From QQWI01 sp964522015 (GTDB lineage Bacteria > Bacillota > Clostridia > Peptostreptococcales > Acidaminobacteraceae): a stretch of DNA of 23,211 bases. The notes under the pieces are model-generated. The model was not told the DNA's origin, searched no databases, and saw only the letters and a program-made list of their open reading frames with translations. A program made the position numbers and the translations under genes. Of the stretch, positions 16,692 through 23,211 are shown in pieces. Positions within the stretch are counted from its first letter, which is position 1. Every line of letters begins with the position of its first letter. The stretch lies in assembly GCA_964522015.1 (NCBI GenBank), contig CAZFST010000046.1, positions 1-23,211 of the forward strand. The letters run 5' to 3'.

Positions 16692-17375
16692 TTAAGGTTG
16701 TAAGTTAAAAGGCATTAAGAATTTATCAACTTTCTCAGGCAAGCCCGCTTTATCAGTGACTTCAACTTTTGTAAAGATCCAATTTGATACTTTTACTGGA
16801 TCAACACCGGCTTCAATAAACGGGGTTGGGTTTAAAACAAAGACGATGTCTTTATCGTTTGTATTAATATCTTTTGCCCATTCAAACATGTTGCCACCAC
16901 CTAGGCCGATGCCAAAGTGATCTAACACTTCGTGATAACCAACTCGATCGCGGTACGTGGTCAGCAAACTAGAAAAGGTTTCTGATATTTTTGATGTTGA
17001 TGGATTTTTGTATGCCGTATCTCCAAAATCGGCGGGGATTTCTATGCGATTTGACGTAGAATCATAGACGTGGGTTTCGGGTAGTTTAGATGTGTCTAAT
17101 CCTGCTGAAATAAAGTCTGTTGCATCAATAGAGATAATGGCATCGCGAGTAGAGGCACCGGCATCGTTTGAAAGAAGGAAGAATGGAGCACTTGGAGATT
17201 GGATTTTCCAGAAAGTTGCACTGTCTTGATCAGTGGTTTCGACAGTTAACAAATTTGCTGAAACAAGGGAATCAAACGATTTTTGTGCACCCTGTGCGAT
17301 GACATCTGCACTCTTGCAGGCAGATAATGATAGGGCGATGATTGCAATTGAAGTAATCATTAATATTTTTTTCAT
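16692..17375 (-). CDS. Lipoprotein of unknown function in the copper operon
   Basis: I do not recognise this 227-residue protein. Residues 1-20 are a lipoprotein signal peptide with lipobox LSAC and lipidated C20, so the mature protein should be anchored outside the membrane. The mature part has no other cysteine and few histidines (H102, H148, H153). It appears to contain two related segments: FISAGLDTSKL (88-98) and FIEAGVDPVKV (186-196), each preceded by a hydrophobic strand with an Asp. A glycine-rich stretch (156-161) follows DHFG. The ATG at 17375 has AAAGGA about 10 nt upstream. It lies 50 bp after csoR and 37 bp before the fusion gene, so it is cotranscribed with the copper genes. Confidence 0.85.
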   Translation of the reverse strand: MKKILMITSIAIIALSLSACKSADVIAQGAQKSFDSLVSANLLTVETTDQDSATFWKIQSPSAPFFLLSNDAGASTRDAIISIDATDFISAGLDTSKLPETHVYDSTSNRIEIPADFGDTAYKNPSTSKISETFSSLLTTYRDRVGYHEVLDHFGIGLGGGNMFEWAKDINTNDKDIVFVLNPTPFIEAGVDPVKVSNWIFTKVEVTDKAGLPEKVDKFLMPFNLQP

Positions 17376-17425
17376 GTGGCACCATCCTTTGTATTTGAAT
17401 TTATGAATCTGTATTAAAGATAAGA

Positions 17426-17764
17426 TTAACGCATGAGCTTTTTGATGGTTGTAATGAGTTCATCAACCACTTCAGTTTCACCAGCTTGTATTCTGGTGAT
17501 AAGACAGGTGTTCATATGGCGCTCCAAGACGACGCGGCTGAGCGCATCTAAGGCTGATTGGGCCGCTGCAATCTGATGGAGAATATCATCGCAATAGGCA
17601 TTTTTATCGAGCATACCTTTAATACCACGGATTTGCCCCTCAACCCGGCTGCACCGGTTCATTAAGGCGCGAATTTCCTTTGCTTCCCGTTGGGTGTGTC
17701 GTCCGCAATCAACAACTTCGCAATCGGGATCGCAGGTGGTGCAGCAACTGGATTTAGTGGTCAT
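17426..17764 (-). CDS. csoR: Copper-sensing transcriptional repressor CsoR
   Basis: A 112-residue CsoR/RcnR-family (DUF156) repressor that releases DNA on binding Cu(I). The canonical ligands are present: C58 in AYCDDILHQI, then H83 and C87 in ERHMNTC, with the exact 25- and 4-residue spacing of the C-H-C copper site. Basic residues for DNA binding lie in NRCSRVEGQIRGIKGML. The first 23 residues form an extra N-terminal arm rich in cysteine (C7, C8, C11, C15, C20). The ATG at 17764 follows GAGGAGA. It lies 32 bp downstream of copA, and its probable operator is the palindrome in the copA promoter, giving autoregulation. Confidence 0.95.
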   Translation of the reverse strand: MTTKSSCCTTCDPDCEVVDCGRHTQREAKEIRALMNRCSRVEGQIRGIKGMLDKNAYCDDILHQIAAAQSALDALSRVVLERHMNTCLITRIQAGETEVVDELITTIKKLMR

Positions 17765-17796
17765 TTGAACTCTCCTCTGAATTTTTATGAAATCAT

Positions 17797-20043
17797 TTAC
17801 GCTTTAAAAGATTTCAGTCTTAGGGCATTGGATACAACAGAAACAGAACTCATGGACATGGCAGCAGCTGCAAAAATCGGATTTAGTAAAGGTCCACCAA
17901 AGAGGAACAAAATCCCTGCAGCAATGGGGATGCCAATAATATTGTAGATAAATGCCCAAAAAAGATTTTGTTTGATGTTGATTATGGTTGAACGACTCAA
18001 GCGTATAGCAGTGACCACATCCATTAAATCACTTTTCATTAAGATGATATCCGATGACTCCATGGCCACGTCGGTTCCAGAACCGATGGCGATGCCTATA
18101 TTGGCCTGGGCTAAAGCAGGGGCGTCATTAATCCCATCTCCAACCATGGCGACCGTAAAGCCTTCGCTTTGAAGGGTTTTAATTTTTAGCGATTTCTCTG
18201 ACGGCAGAACGTCGGATATGACTTGATCAATTCCTGCAGACTTTGCAATCGCAAGGGCAGTTTGATGATTATCCCCTGTTAACATAATCACTTGCATTCC
18301 CATTTTTTTCAGTGCGGTAACAGCTTGTGCACTTCTGGGTTTAATAGGGTCTGCCAGTGCAATCAGTCCCGCCATTTTGCCATCAATCGCCACATAAACC
18401 GGTGTTTTGCCTAACTTGGCCAGTTGATCGAATTGACTCTTGACAGCATCAAAAGGAACGCCACCAGCGCGAATGTGTTTCTCGTTACCCACTAGAATCA
18501 AGTGATCTTCAATATTAACCATAATCCCAAAACCTGGTAATGCGGTAAAATTCATCACTGGGAGAAGTGGTAGATCTTTTGCTTTACATTCGCGGACGAT
18601 GGCTTCCCCAAGGGGATGTTCACTGCCAAATTCAGCAGATGCAGCATATTGTAGTAATTGATTTTCAGTGGTTGCGCCAAAGGTCATTAAATCCGTAACA
18701 ACGGGACTGCCTTCAGTGATGGTGCCTGTCTTATCAAAGACCACAGTGTTGACTTTATAAGCGGTTTCAAGGGCTTCGCCACTTTTTACAAGAATACCAA
18801 GCTCGGCGCCTTTGCCAGTACCAACCATTATAGCAGTTGGTGTGGCAAGCCCCAGAGCGCAAGGGCAGGCGATGGTCAAAATAGCGATAAAGACTTTCAG
18901 TACAAAGATGGTATCATAACCAGCAATAAACCATAATGCCGCACTAACCAGTGCAATCACGAACACCACTGGGACAAAAATCCCTGAAATTTGATCTGCA
19001 AGTCTAGCAATTGGGGCTTTGCTGCCCTGTGCCGATTGGACTAAATGAATGATTTGTGCAAGTGTTGTATCTTCACCGACCTTAGTGGCTTTAAAAGTAA
19101 ACATCCCATTTTTATTGATACTCGCCCCAATTACGGTATCTCCAGGGGCTTTATCAACTGGAAAACTTTCTCCAGTTAGCATGGATTCGTCAATGGCCGT
19201 AAAACCAGAAAGAATCAGACCATCTACGGGTACTTTTTCCCCTGGTCTCACCATCAAGGTGTCTCCAACCTCGAGTTCTTCAATAGGCATCACGAGTTCA
19301 CCTGCTTCTGTGATCACGGTAGCCGTTTTGGGAGCAAGACGCATCAAGGATTTTATGGCCATTGATGTTTTTCCCTTTGAAACAGTTTCAAGAGTTTTTC
19401 CAAGGAGGATAAGCGCAATGATGATACCAGCTGTTTCAAAGTAGAGATGATTAACCGCTTTAAAATCAAACTGTGTGATTTGCCAAACTGAGAAGAGACT
19501 GTAAAGAATGGCCGCAGAAGTTCCCATGGCAATTAAGGAGTCCATATTTGGGGACCGATTGATAATGGCGCGAAATCCCACGGTATAAAACCGTTGACCA
19601 GCCCATAAAATCGGTAACAGTAACAGGATTTGAACAACCGAATAAGTAATCGGATACTGCATAGGGTTTAAAAATCCTGGCACAGGGAATTTATAAAAAG
19701 GAAGCATGGGTCCCATGGCCAAATAGAGAAGTGGGAGTGCGAAGCCAATGGCAATCCAAAATCTAAACCACATGGTCTTAATCTCGCAGTCTTTATTGGC
19801 TTGATCTGAGTCTAAATCTGGTTTTGTTAAGAGCTCTTTTGGGGTGTACCCCAGTTTTGTGATGATTTGCTTAATCTCGGATAGTCTGATTGTTTCAGGT
19901 GTATATTCGATTTGGGCTTTTTCGGTGGCGAGATTCACAGAAATACTGAGGATGCCAGACGTCTTTTTCAATTTCCGTTCTATAGCGGCGCTGCATGCGG
20001 CACAGCTCATGCCATCAATAGGCATGGTGATGTTTTTGGACAT
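17797..20043 (-). CDS. copA: Copper-exporting P1B-type ATPase CopA
   Basis: A 748-residue Cu(I)-exporting P-type ATPase. It has one N-terminal HMA domain (GMSCAAC at 11-17) and eight expected membrane helices. The actuator motif TGES is at 290-293, the transport motif CPC at 393-395, and the phosphorylation motif DKTGT with D437. The nucleotide-binding SEHPLG is at 474-479, GDGIND at 635-640, and the helix 7/8 copper ligands YN at 700-701 and MSS at 731-733. The CPC, YN and MSS residues assign it to the Cu(I) subgroup. The ATG at 20043 is chosen because TGGAGG lies 5 nt upstream; an in-frame ATG at 20067 lacks a site. It is the first gene of the four-gene copper operon. Confidence 0.96.
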   Translation of the reverse strand: MSKNITMPIDGMSCAACSAAIERKLKKTSGILSISVNLATEKAQIEYTPETIRLSEIKQIITKLGYTPKELLTKPDLDSDQANKDCEIKTMWFRFWIAIGFALPLLYLAMGPMLPFYKFPVPGFLNPMQYPITYSVVQILLLLPILWAGQRFYTVGFRAIINRSPNMDSLIAMGTSAAILYSLFSVWQITQFDFKAVNHLYFETAGIIIALILLGKTLETVSKGKTSMAIKSLMRLAPKTATVITEAGELVMPIEELEVGDTLMVRPGEKVPVDGLILSGFTAIDESMLTGESFPVDKAPGDTVIGASINKNGMFTFKATKVGEDTTLAQIIHLVQSAQGSKAPIARLADQISGIFVPVVFVIALVSAALWFIAGYDTIFVLKVFIAILTIACPCALGLATPTAIMVGTGKGAELGILVKSGEALETAYKVNTVVFDKTGTITEGSPVVTDLMTFGATTENQLLQYAASAEFGSEHPLGEAIVRECKAKDLPLLPVMNFTALPGFGIMVNIEDHLILVGNEKHIRAGGVPFDAVKSQFDQLAKLGKTPVYVAIDGKMAGLIALADPIKPRSAQAVTALKKMGMQVIMLTGDNHQTALAIAKSAGIDQVISDVLPSEKSLKIKTLQSEGFTVAMVGDGINDAPALAQANIGIAIGSGTDVAMESSDIILMKSDLMDVVTAIRLSRSTIINIKQNLFWAFIYNIIGIPIAAGILFLFGGPLLNPIFAAAAMSMSSVSVVSNALRLKSFKA

Positions 20044-20096
20044 GATAGCCTCCAGGTATTTTGTCATAAGGACTTGTTATGATGGATTACACTCCA

Positions 20097-20125
20097 ACTA
20101 TACCCCTAGGGGGTATTTTAGTCAA
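20097..20125 (-). promoter_or_regulatory. Sigma-A promoter of the copper operon
   Basis: On the minus strand, TTGACT (20120-20125), exactly 17 nt of spacer and TATAGT (20097-20102) make a near-consensus housekeeping promoter. The predicted start is about 45 nt upstream of the copA ATG. The spacer is almost entirely the CsoR-type palindrome. Confidence 0.85.
20100..20116. promoter_or_regulatory. CsoR operator palindrome
   Basis: ATACCCC (20100-20106) and GGGGTAT (20110-20116) are perfect inverted repeats around a TAG centre. A G-tract palindrome with flanking TA is the known shape of CsoR operators. Its position inside the spacer and overlapping the -10 would let apo-CsoR block RNA polymerase. 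Binding is inferred, not shown. Confidence 0.85.
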
Positions 20126-20179
20126 GCGTAATTTATTGTTTTTAATTGAAAAATCTCATCTTTTTTTGTGAGTAGGGTG

Positions 20180-20185
20180 TATAAT
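20180..20185 (+). promoter_or_regulatory. Candidate -10 element for hflX
   Basis: A perfect TATAAT preceded by TG (20178-20179). There is no good -35 at 17 nt. It points rightward, divergent from the copper promoter, and would give a leader of about 120 nt that includes the 31-bp tandem repeat. Confidence 0.5.
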
Positions 20186-20203
20186 ATGTGAAGTGGTGTA
20201 ACC

Positions 20204-20265
20204 TATAAGGGGAATACCTTGAACTGATATGACTTATAAGGGGATTACCTTGAACCAGTATGACT
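20204..20265. repeat. Two tandem 31-bp direct repeats in the hflX leader
   Basis: Copy 1 (20204-20234) and copy 2 (20235-20265) abut exactly and agree at 27 of 31 positions; the differences are at unit positions 11 and 22-24. Each copy begins TATAAGGGGA and contains the inverted AAGG...CCTT, so it could be a protein-binding site or a small RNA hairpin. The function is unknown. Confidence 0.85.
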
Positions 20266-20312
20266 AATTGGATGATGTGACACATTGGTGTTGCTAGAAT
20301 GTGAGGTATATA

Positions 20313-21617
20313 ATGGGAAATGATTTATCGACTATCAATGAAGAAGAAATTCAAATAGCAATTTTAGTGGGTTTAGATCTTGGCATCCGTGGCGAGATCG
20401 ATATGGACCAATCCATGCAGGAATTAAAAGAACTGACCTTTGCAGCAGGTGCAAAGGTTGCTTACACAATGGTTCAAAACAAGCAAACCATCGTAGCAGC
20501 CACTTATATTGGCAAGGGTAAAGTAGAAGAAATTGCAGCTGCAGTGCAAGAATTTGGCGCTAACCTGGTTATTTTTAATGACGAGTTGAGTGGCGCTCAA
20601 ATTAGAAATATCGAAGCGGTTGTTGGTGTACGTATTATCGATAGAACCGCCTTGATACTGGATATCTTTGCGCTGCGTGCCCAGTCCCATATTGCAAAAT
20701 TACAAGTAGAACTAGCACAAATGCGCTATAGATTACCCCGACTAATTGGGTTAAATGGGGACCTTGCAAAAATGGGTGGGGGTATTGGCACAAGAGGACC
20801 AGGTGAGCAAAAGCTGGAACTGGACAGACGCCGGATTAAAGACCGGGTATTTGATATTCAAACAAAGCTACGAGAAGCCCAAGAAAGTCGACAAGTGACT
20901 CGACAACAGCGCATTAAAAGTGAAATACCAATCGTTGCTCTCGTCGGTTATACAAACGCCGGAAAATCTTCAATTATGAATGCTTTTATTAATGAATTCG
21001 GCAGTGAAGGCGAAGATAAACTCGTGTTTGAAAAGGATATGCTCTTCGCAACCCTTGATACTTACCACCGTAAAATCGTGATTGATGACCATAAATCATT
21101 CATCCTAATAGACACGGTTGGCTTTGTAAGCAAGCTGCCCCATGCCTTAGTGGAAGCTTTTAAGGCGACTCTTGAAGAAGTGATTCAAGCAGATGTCCTG
21201 GTCCATGTTGTCGACGCTTCCAATGAACATTATGAATTGCAGATGCGTGTGACCGATACAACCTTAAAGGAACTTGGCGTAAAGGACCATCAAGAAATTT
21301 GCACCTTTAATAAAGCGGATTTAGTGGTTGGCGAGCGGAATTATCCTAGAGCAGATCTTTGGACTAGCATGAAAACCCACGAAGGGTTTGATCAATTGGT
21401 CAGCGCTATTGATGCTTTGATTTTTACTAAAATGAAGCGTATCACCTTGAGAATTCCTTTTGCCCAAGGTGGGATTTTAAGTCGGATTATTGACCAATCC
21501 AAGGTTTTTAGTACTGAATACGATGAAGTTGGAACGATTATTGAAGTGGAAATGGATCATGCAGAATATGAAAAATACAGAAGTTTTGAATTGCTAGAAG
21601 AAGTTTCGGATAAATAA
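20313..21617 (+). CDS. hflX: GTPase HflX
   Basis: A 434-residue ribosome-associated GTPase that splits stalled or heat-damaged 70S ribosomes in characterised bacteria. The N-terminal HflX domain (1-200) includes the glycine-rich segment GGGIGTRGPGEQKLE and a helical arm. The G domain has G1 GYTNAGKS (212-219), G3 DTVG (267-270) and G4 NKAD (333-336). A C-terminal domain follows. ATG 20313 is preferred because GAGGT lies 5 nt upstream; a GTG at 20301 would overlap that site. Its TAA stop directly abuts the ATG of the next gene, which implies translational coupling. Confidence 0.95.
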   Translation: MGNDLSTINEEEIQIAILVGLDLGIRGEIDMDQSMQELKELTFAAGAKVAYTMVQNKQTIVAATYIGKGKVEEIAAAVQEFGANLVIFNDELSGAQIRNIEAVVGVRIIDRTALILDIFALRAQSHIAKLQVELAQMRYRLPRLIGLNGDLAKMGGGIGTRGPGEQKLELDRRRIKDRVFDIQTKLREAQESRQVTRQQRIKSEIPIVALVGYTNAGKSSIMNAFINEFGSEGEDKLVFEKDMLFATLDTYHRKIVIDDHKSFILIDTVGFVSKLPHALVEAFKATLEEVIQADVLVHVVDASNEHYELQMRVTDTTLKELGVKDHQEICTFNKADLVVGERNYPRADLWTSMKTHEGFDQLVSAIDALIFTKMKRITLRIPFAQGGILSRIIDQSKVFSTEYDEVGTIIEVEMDHAEYEKYRSFELLEEVSDK

Positions 21618-22265
21618 ATGTATAAAACCATATTAGAAGAGGGCCAATGTGAAGTCGTGATTGAAAAATCTCGGTTCATCGCATATGCCTATCCTATTAA
21701 AACAGAGCAAGAAGCGCAGCAGTTAGTAGAGGTGTTGAAAAAGAAAAATTGGCAAGCCACCCACAATGTTCCTGTCTATGTCTTGGGGACGAATTACGCT
21801 GTTCAACGGTATAGTGACGATGGCGAGCCCTCTGGAACAGCGGGTTTACCAGTGCTAGAAATGCTTAAAAAGGCAGGAGTCACTGATGTTTGCCTGGTGA
21901 TAACTCGCTATTTTGGCGGTGTGAAACTAGGGACAGGGGGCTTGGTTCGGGCTTATACGGAGGCAGCAAAGGCCGTTTTAAACAAAATCGGTTTGGCTGA
22001 AGTTGACCATTACGAACAGTTTGATTGTCGTTATGACTATACTTTTCAAGGGAAAATCACTCATTTACTCTCAACTTTTGAGACACAGGGGCTACAAACT
22101 GACTACGATTCAGAAGTCTCTCAGACCTTTTATGTCCCAGTTTCACAGGCCGAAAAACTGACGCAGTCCTTGGTAGACATCACGTCAAATCAATTGTCAA
22201 AGTTTGATCGATCAACGGTTTACGGCTGCATTGATAAAGGACGCTTTATAAAAATGGGCGAGTAA
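21618..22265 (+). CDS. yigZ: YigZ/IMPACT family protein
   Basis: A 215-residue cytoplasmic protein of the YigZ/IMPACT (UPF0029) family, whose biochemical role is unsettled. The conserved N-terminal domain has EKSRFIAYAYPI, SDDGEPSGTAG (66-76) and RYFGGVKLGTGGL (97-109). A smaller C-terminal ferredoxin-like domain (about 140-210) follows. The start ATG touches the hflX stop, and no proper ribosome binding site is seen within 12 nt, so translation probably depends on ribosomes finishing hflX. The length is normal for the family. Confidence 0.93.
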   Translation: MYKTILEEGQCEVVIEKSRFIAYAYPIKTEQEAQQLVEVLKKKNWQATHNVPVYVLGTNYAVQRYSDDGEPSGTAGLPVLEMLKKAGVTDVCLVITRYFGGVKLGTGGLVRAYTEAAKAVLNKIGLAEVDHYEQFDCRYDYTFQGKITHLLSTFETQGLQTDYDSEVSQTFYVPVSQAEKLTQSLVDITSNQLSKFDRSTVYGCIDKGRFIKMGE

Positions 22266-22270
22266 GGCAG

Positions 22271-22354
22271 ATGCAAAGGGAAAAGTCCAAAAGGACAAGT
22301 TCAAAAGGACAAGTTCAAAAGGACAAGTTCAAAAGGACAAGTCCAAAAGGATAA
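22271..22354 (+). CDS. Possible 27-residue lysine-rich small ORF across the repeat array (speculative)
   Basis: An ATG-to-TAA frame of 27 codons starts 6 nt after the yigZ stop, with AAGG (22264-22267) close upstream. Because the 14-bp repeat is not a multiple of three, each copy is read in a new frame, yielding a Lys/Arg/Ser/Gln-rich peptide with a roughly 14-residue period. It may be an accident of the repeat. Confidence 0.15.
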   Translation: MQREKSKRTSSKGQVQKDKFKRTSPKG

Positions 22355-22358
22355 GTGC
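22281..22358. repeat. 14-bp tandem repeat array
   Basis: Five consecutive copies of a 14-bp unit, AAAAGGACAAGTTC, occupy 22289-22358, with a partial copy AAAAGTCC at 22281-22288. The middle three (22289-22330) are identical. The fourth ends GTCC, and the fifth (22345-22358) is degenerate. The edges form perfect small palindromes: GTCC-AAAA-GGAC on the left and GGAC-AA-GTCC on the right. It is a likely variable-number repeat. Confidence 0.95.
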
Positions 22359-22436
22359 TGAGGAACAGATGCGTGGTACAGTTGCACTGAATAAAGGCAT
22401 TCAGGTGAAGTTGGAAATTAAGATTGGAGGCCCGTG

Positions 22437-22838
22437 GTGAGAAATATTATTGATGAAATGTTCGAATTAGAAGAATGGGCTGTGTTAGGTGCGACTACCA
22501 ACACCCAAAAATTTGGCTATAAAATTTTTAAGAAACTTATCAGTTGTCATTTTAACGTCACTCCAATTAACCCATTCTACAATTCAATCGACGGGGTCCA
22601 GTGTCTATCGGATTTAAAAGAGCAACCACAGATTCAAGTGGTTAATGTTGTGGTTTCTCCAGAGAAGACATTGATAGCTTTAGATGACATTAAAGAAAGT
22701 GGCATTGAATATGTATGGTTCCAACCGGGATCATATGATGATGAAGTGCTTGAAAAGGCGAATAGACTAGGTCTCAAGATTGTCTATAGTTATTGTGTAC
22801 TTGTTGAACTTGGTGATTTGCCAATGTGTGGATTTTAA
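22437..22838 (+). CDS. CoA-binding domain protein (YccU-like)
   Basis: A 133-residue small cytoplasmic protein consisting of a single CoA-binding (Rossmann-type) domain, as in the YccU family and the N-terminal part of acyl-CoA synthetases. WAVLGATTNTQKFGYKIFK near the N-terminus holds the nucleotide-binding glycine, and PINPFYNSIDG, VVNVVVSPEK and YVWFQPGS are family-typical segments. The start is GTG at 22437, with GGAGG at 22426-22430 and a 6-nt spacer. A GTG one codon earlier is too close to that site. The physiological role is unknown. It is separated from yigZ by the repeat array and 78 further bases. Confidence 0.88.
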   Translation: MRNIIDEMFELEEWAVLGATTNTQKFGYKIFKKLISCHFNVTPINPFYNSIDGVQCLSDLKEQPQIQVVNVVVSPEKTLIALDDIKESGIEYVWFQPGSYDDEVLEKANRLGLKIVYSYCVLVELGDLPMCGF

Positions 22839-22876
22839 GCGGCGATAAAGCAATAGAAATTTCTCATTGGTCAAAG

Positions 22877-22970
22877 CACTTGTAGGTATGTAAATTGATA
22901 AACCTAATAGTGCCGAAAAAAACGGACAATACTATCTCAATTGTAAGACCAATAAAACTATAGATATTGT
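22877..22970. other. Non-coding region with interrupted inverted repeats
   Basis: No gene is visible from 22839 to the window end. This part contains an 11-nt arm pair (22877-22887 with 22902-22912, 9 of 11 paired), a CCG/CGG pair around seven A residues (22913-22925), and an ACAAT...CTAT arm (22926-22935) matching ATAG...ATTGT (22960-22970). ACAAT could instead pair with ATTGT at 22940-22944. It might be a structured transcript ending at the following terminator or a 3' untranslated region. Confidence 0.3.
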
Positions 22971-22972
22971 GC

Positions 22973-23014
22973 AGAAGCGAAACGCCATTACAACATATGG
23001 TGTTTCGCTTTCTT
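22973..23014 (+). terminator. Intrinsic terminator upstream of the stable-RNA promoter
   Basis: A 13-bp stem (22975-22987 with 22998-23010, one G-U pair) with a 10-nt loop is followed by a short TCTT tail. It would end transcription from the CoA-binding-protein gene, insulating the promoter at 23062. The U tract is weak. Confidence 0.65.
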
Positions 23015-23061
23015 AAACAAAAGAAGTTAAGTAAAATCAAAAAAAACTTTAATAAAATGTG

Positions 23062-23090
23062 TTGACGAGATTAGAAGTTGATGTTAAGAT
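23062..23090 (+). promoter_or_regulatory. Strong sigma-A promoter, probably of an rRNA operon
   Basis: TTGACG (23062-23067), a 17-nt spacer and TAAGAT (23085-23090) follow an AT-rich stretch (23030-23060) that could act as an UP element. The hairpin GTCGCT/AGTGAC (23097-23115) begins at the expected start site. No protein-coding frame follows. Confidence 0.7.
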
Positions 23091-23211
23091 AATCAAGTCG
23101 CTAAGAGATAGTGACACATACGAAAAACATTGCTTCACCTCTTCGTGATTTTGCTACGCAAAACACTGGCCGGTGGGGCGGCAAACAAACGAGTTTGTTT
23201 GCACTTTGAAC
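23091..23211 (+). other. Probable rRNA-operon leader with boxA-like element (runs off the window)
   Basis: The leader contains hairpin 23097-23115 and a perfect 10-bp hairpin, GCAAACAAAC with GTTTGTTTGC (23181-23202). It ends in TGCACTTTGAAC (23200-23211), which resembles the boxA antitermination element (TGCTCTTTGAAC-like) that lies shortly before 16S rRNA in Firmicutes. The rRNA gene itself is not in the window, so this is an inference. Confidence 0.55.

Noticed and set aside
17690..17947. Plus-strand open frame over the csoR/copA junction
   Set aside because: It is antisense to two well-supported genes, with no ribosome binding site or recognisable motif; the same holds for the other opposite-strand frames over copA, the PBP, asparaginase and thiI.
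22281..22358. CRISPR array
   Set aside because: The 14-bp units are directly tandem with no spacers, and no cas genes are near.

Overview
This AT-rich window looks like chromosomal DNA of a low-GC Firmicute, most likely a member of the Clostridia. The evidence is strong purine-rich Shine-Dalgarno sites, frequent extended -10 (TGnTATAAT-type) promoters, a CsoR/CopA copper operon, a ThiI without a rhodanese domain paired with a NifZ-like cysteine desulfurase, and YitT, TelA and HD-GYP families. Genus cannot be fixed from the sequence alone. I see no phage, transposase or CRISPR array; most genes are core or housekeeping.

Layout. Positions 1-629 hold a tRNA array (Ser partial, Ser-GCT, Trp, Pro, Ile, Met, Phe; CCA encoded), closed by a terminator at 632-660. 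Next come a YitT-type membrane protein (+), a perfect bidirectional terminator, a DEDD-type exonuclease/RNase H-like protein (-), an HD-GYP c-di-GMP phosphodiesterase (+) with an unusual leader, and a metal-dependent amidohydrolase (+). A second long bidirectional terminator separates these from an MFS transporter and a type I-like asparaginase (both -). A cysteine desulfurase and ThiI (both +) form a tRNA 4-thiouridylation operon. TelA and a large class A penicillin-binding protein follow on the minus strand.

Positions 15257-20125 are a four-gene copper operon on the minus strand: copA, csoR, an unrecognised lipoprotein, and a fusion of an HMA domain, a TauE/SafE-like (DsbD_2-like) membrane domain and a cupredoxin-like domain. 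It is read from one sigma-A-type promoter whose spacer is occupied by a CsoR-type palindrome, and it ends at an intrinsic terminator. CopA would export Cu(I), CsoR would sense it, and the last two proteins are candidates for extracytoplasmic copper handling. This operon is the most interesting unit in the window.

The right part carries hflX (with a 31-bp tandem repeat in its leader) directly abutting a YigZ/IMPACT gene, then a 14-bp tandem repeat array and a small CoA-binding-domain protein. The last ~370 bases are non-coding. They hold interrupted inverted repeats, a terminator, and a strong promoter followed by leader hairpins and a boxA-like sequence, which suggests that an rRNA operon begins just beyond the right edge. 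The window is therefore probably bracketed by stable-RNA loci.
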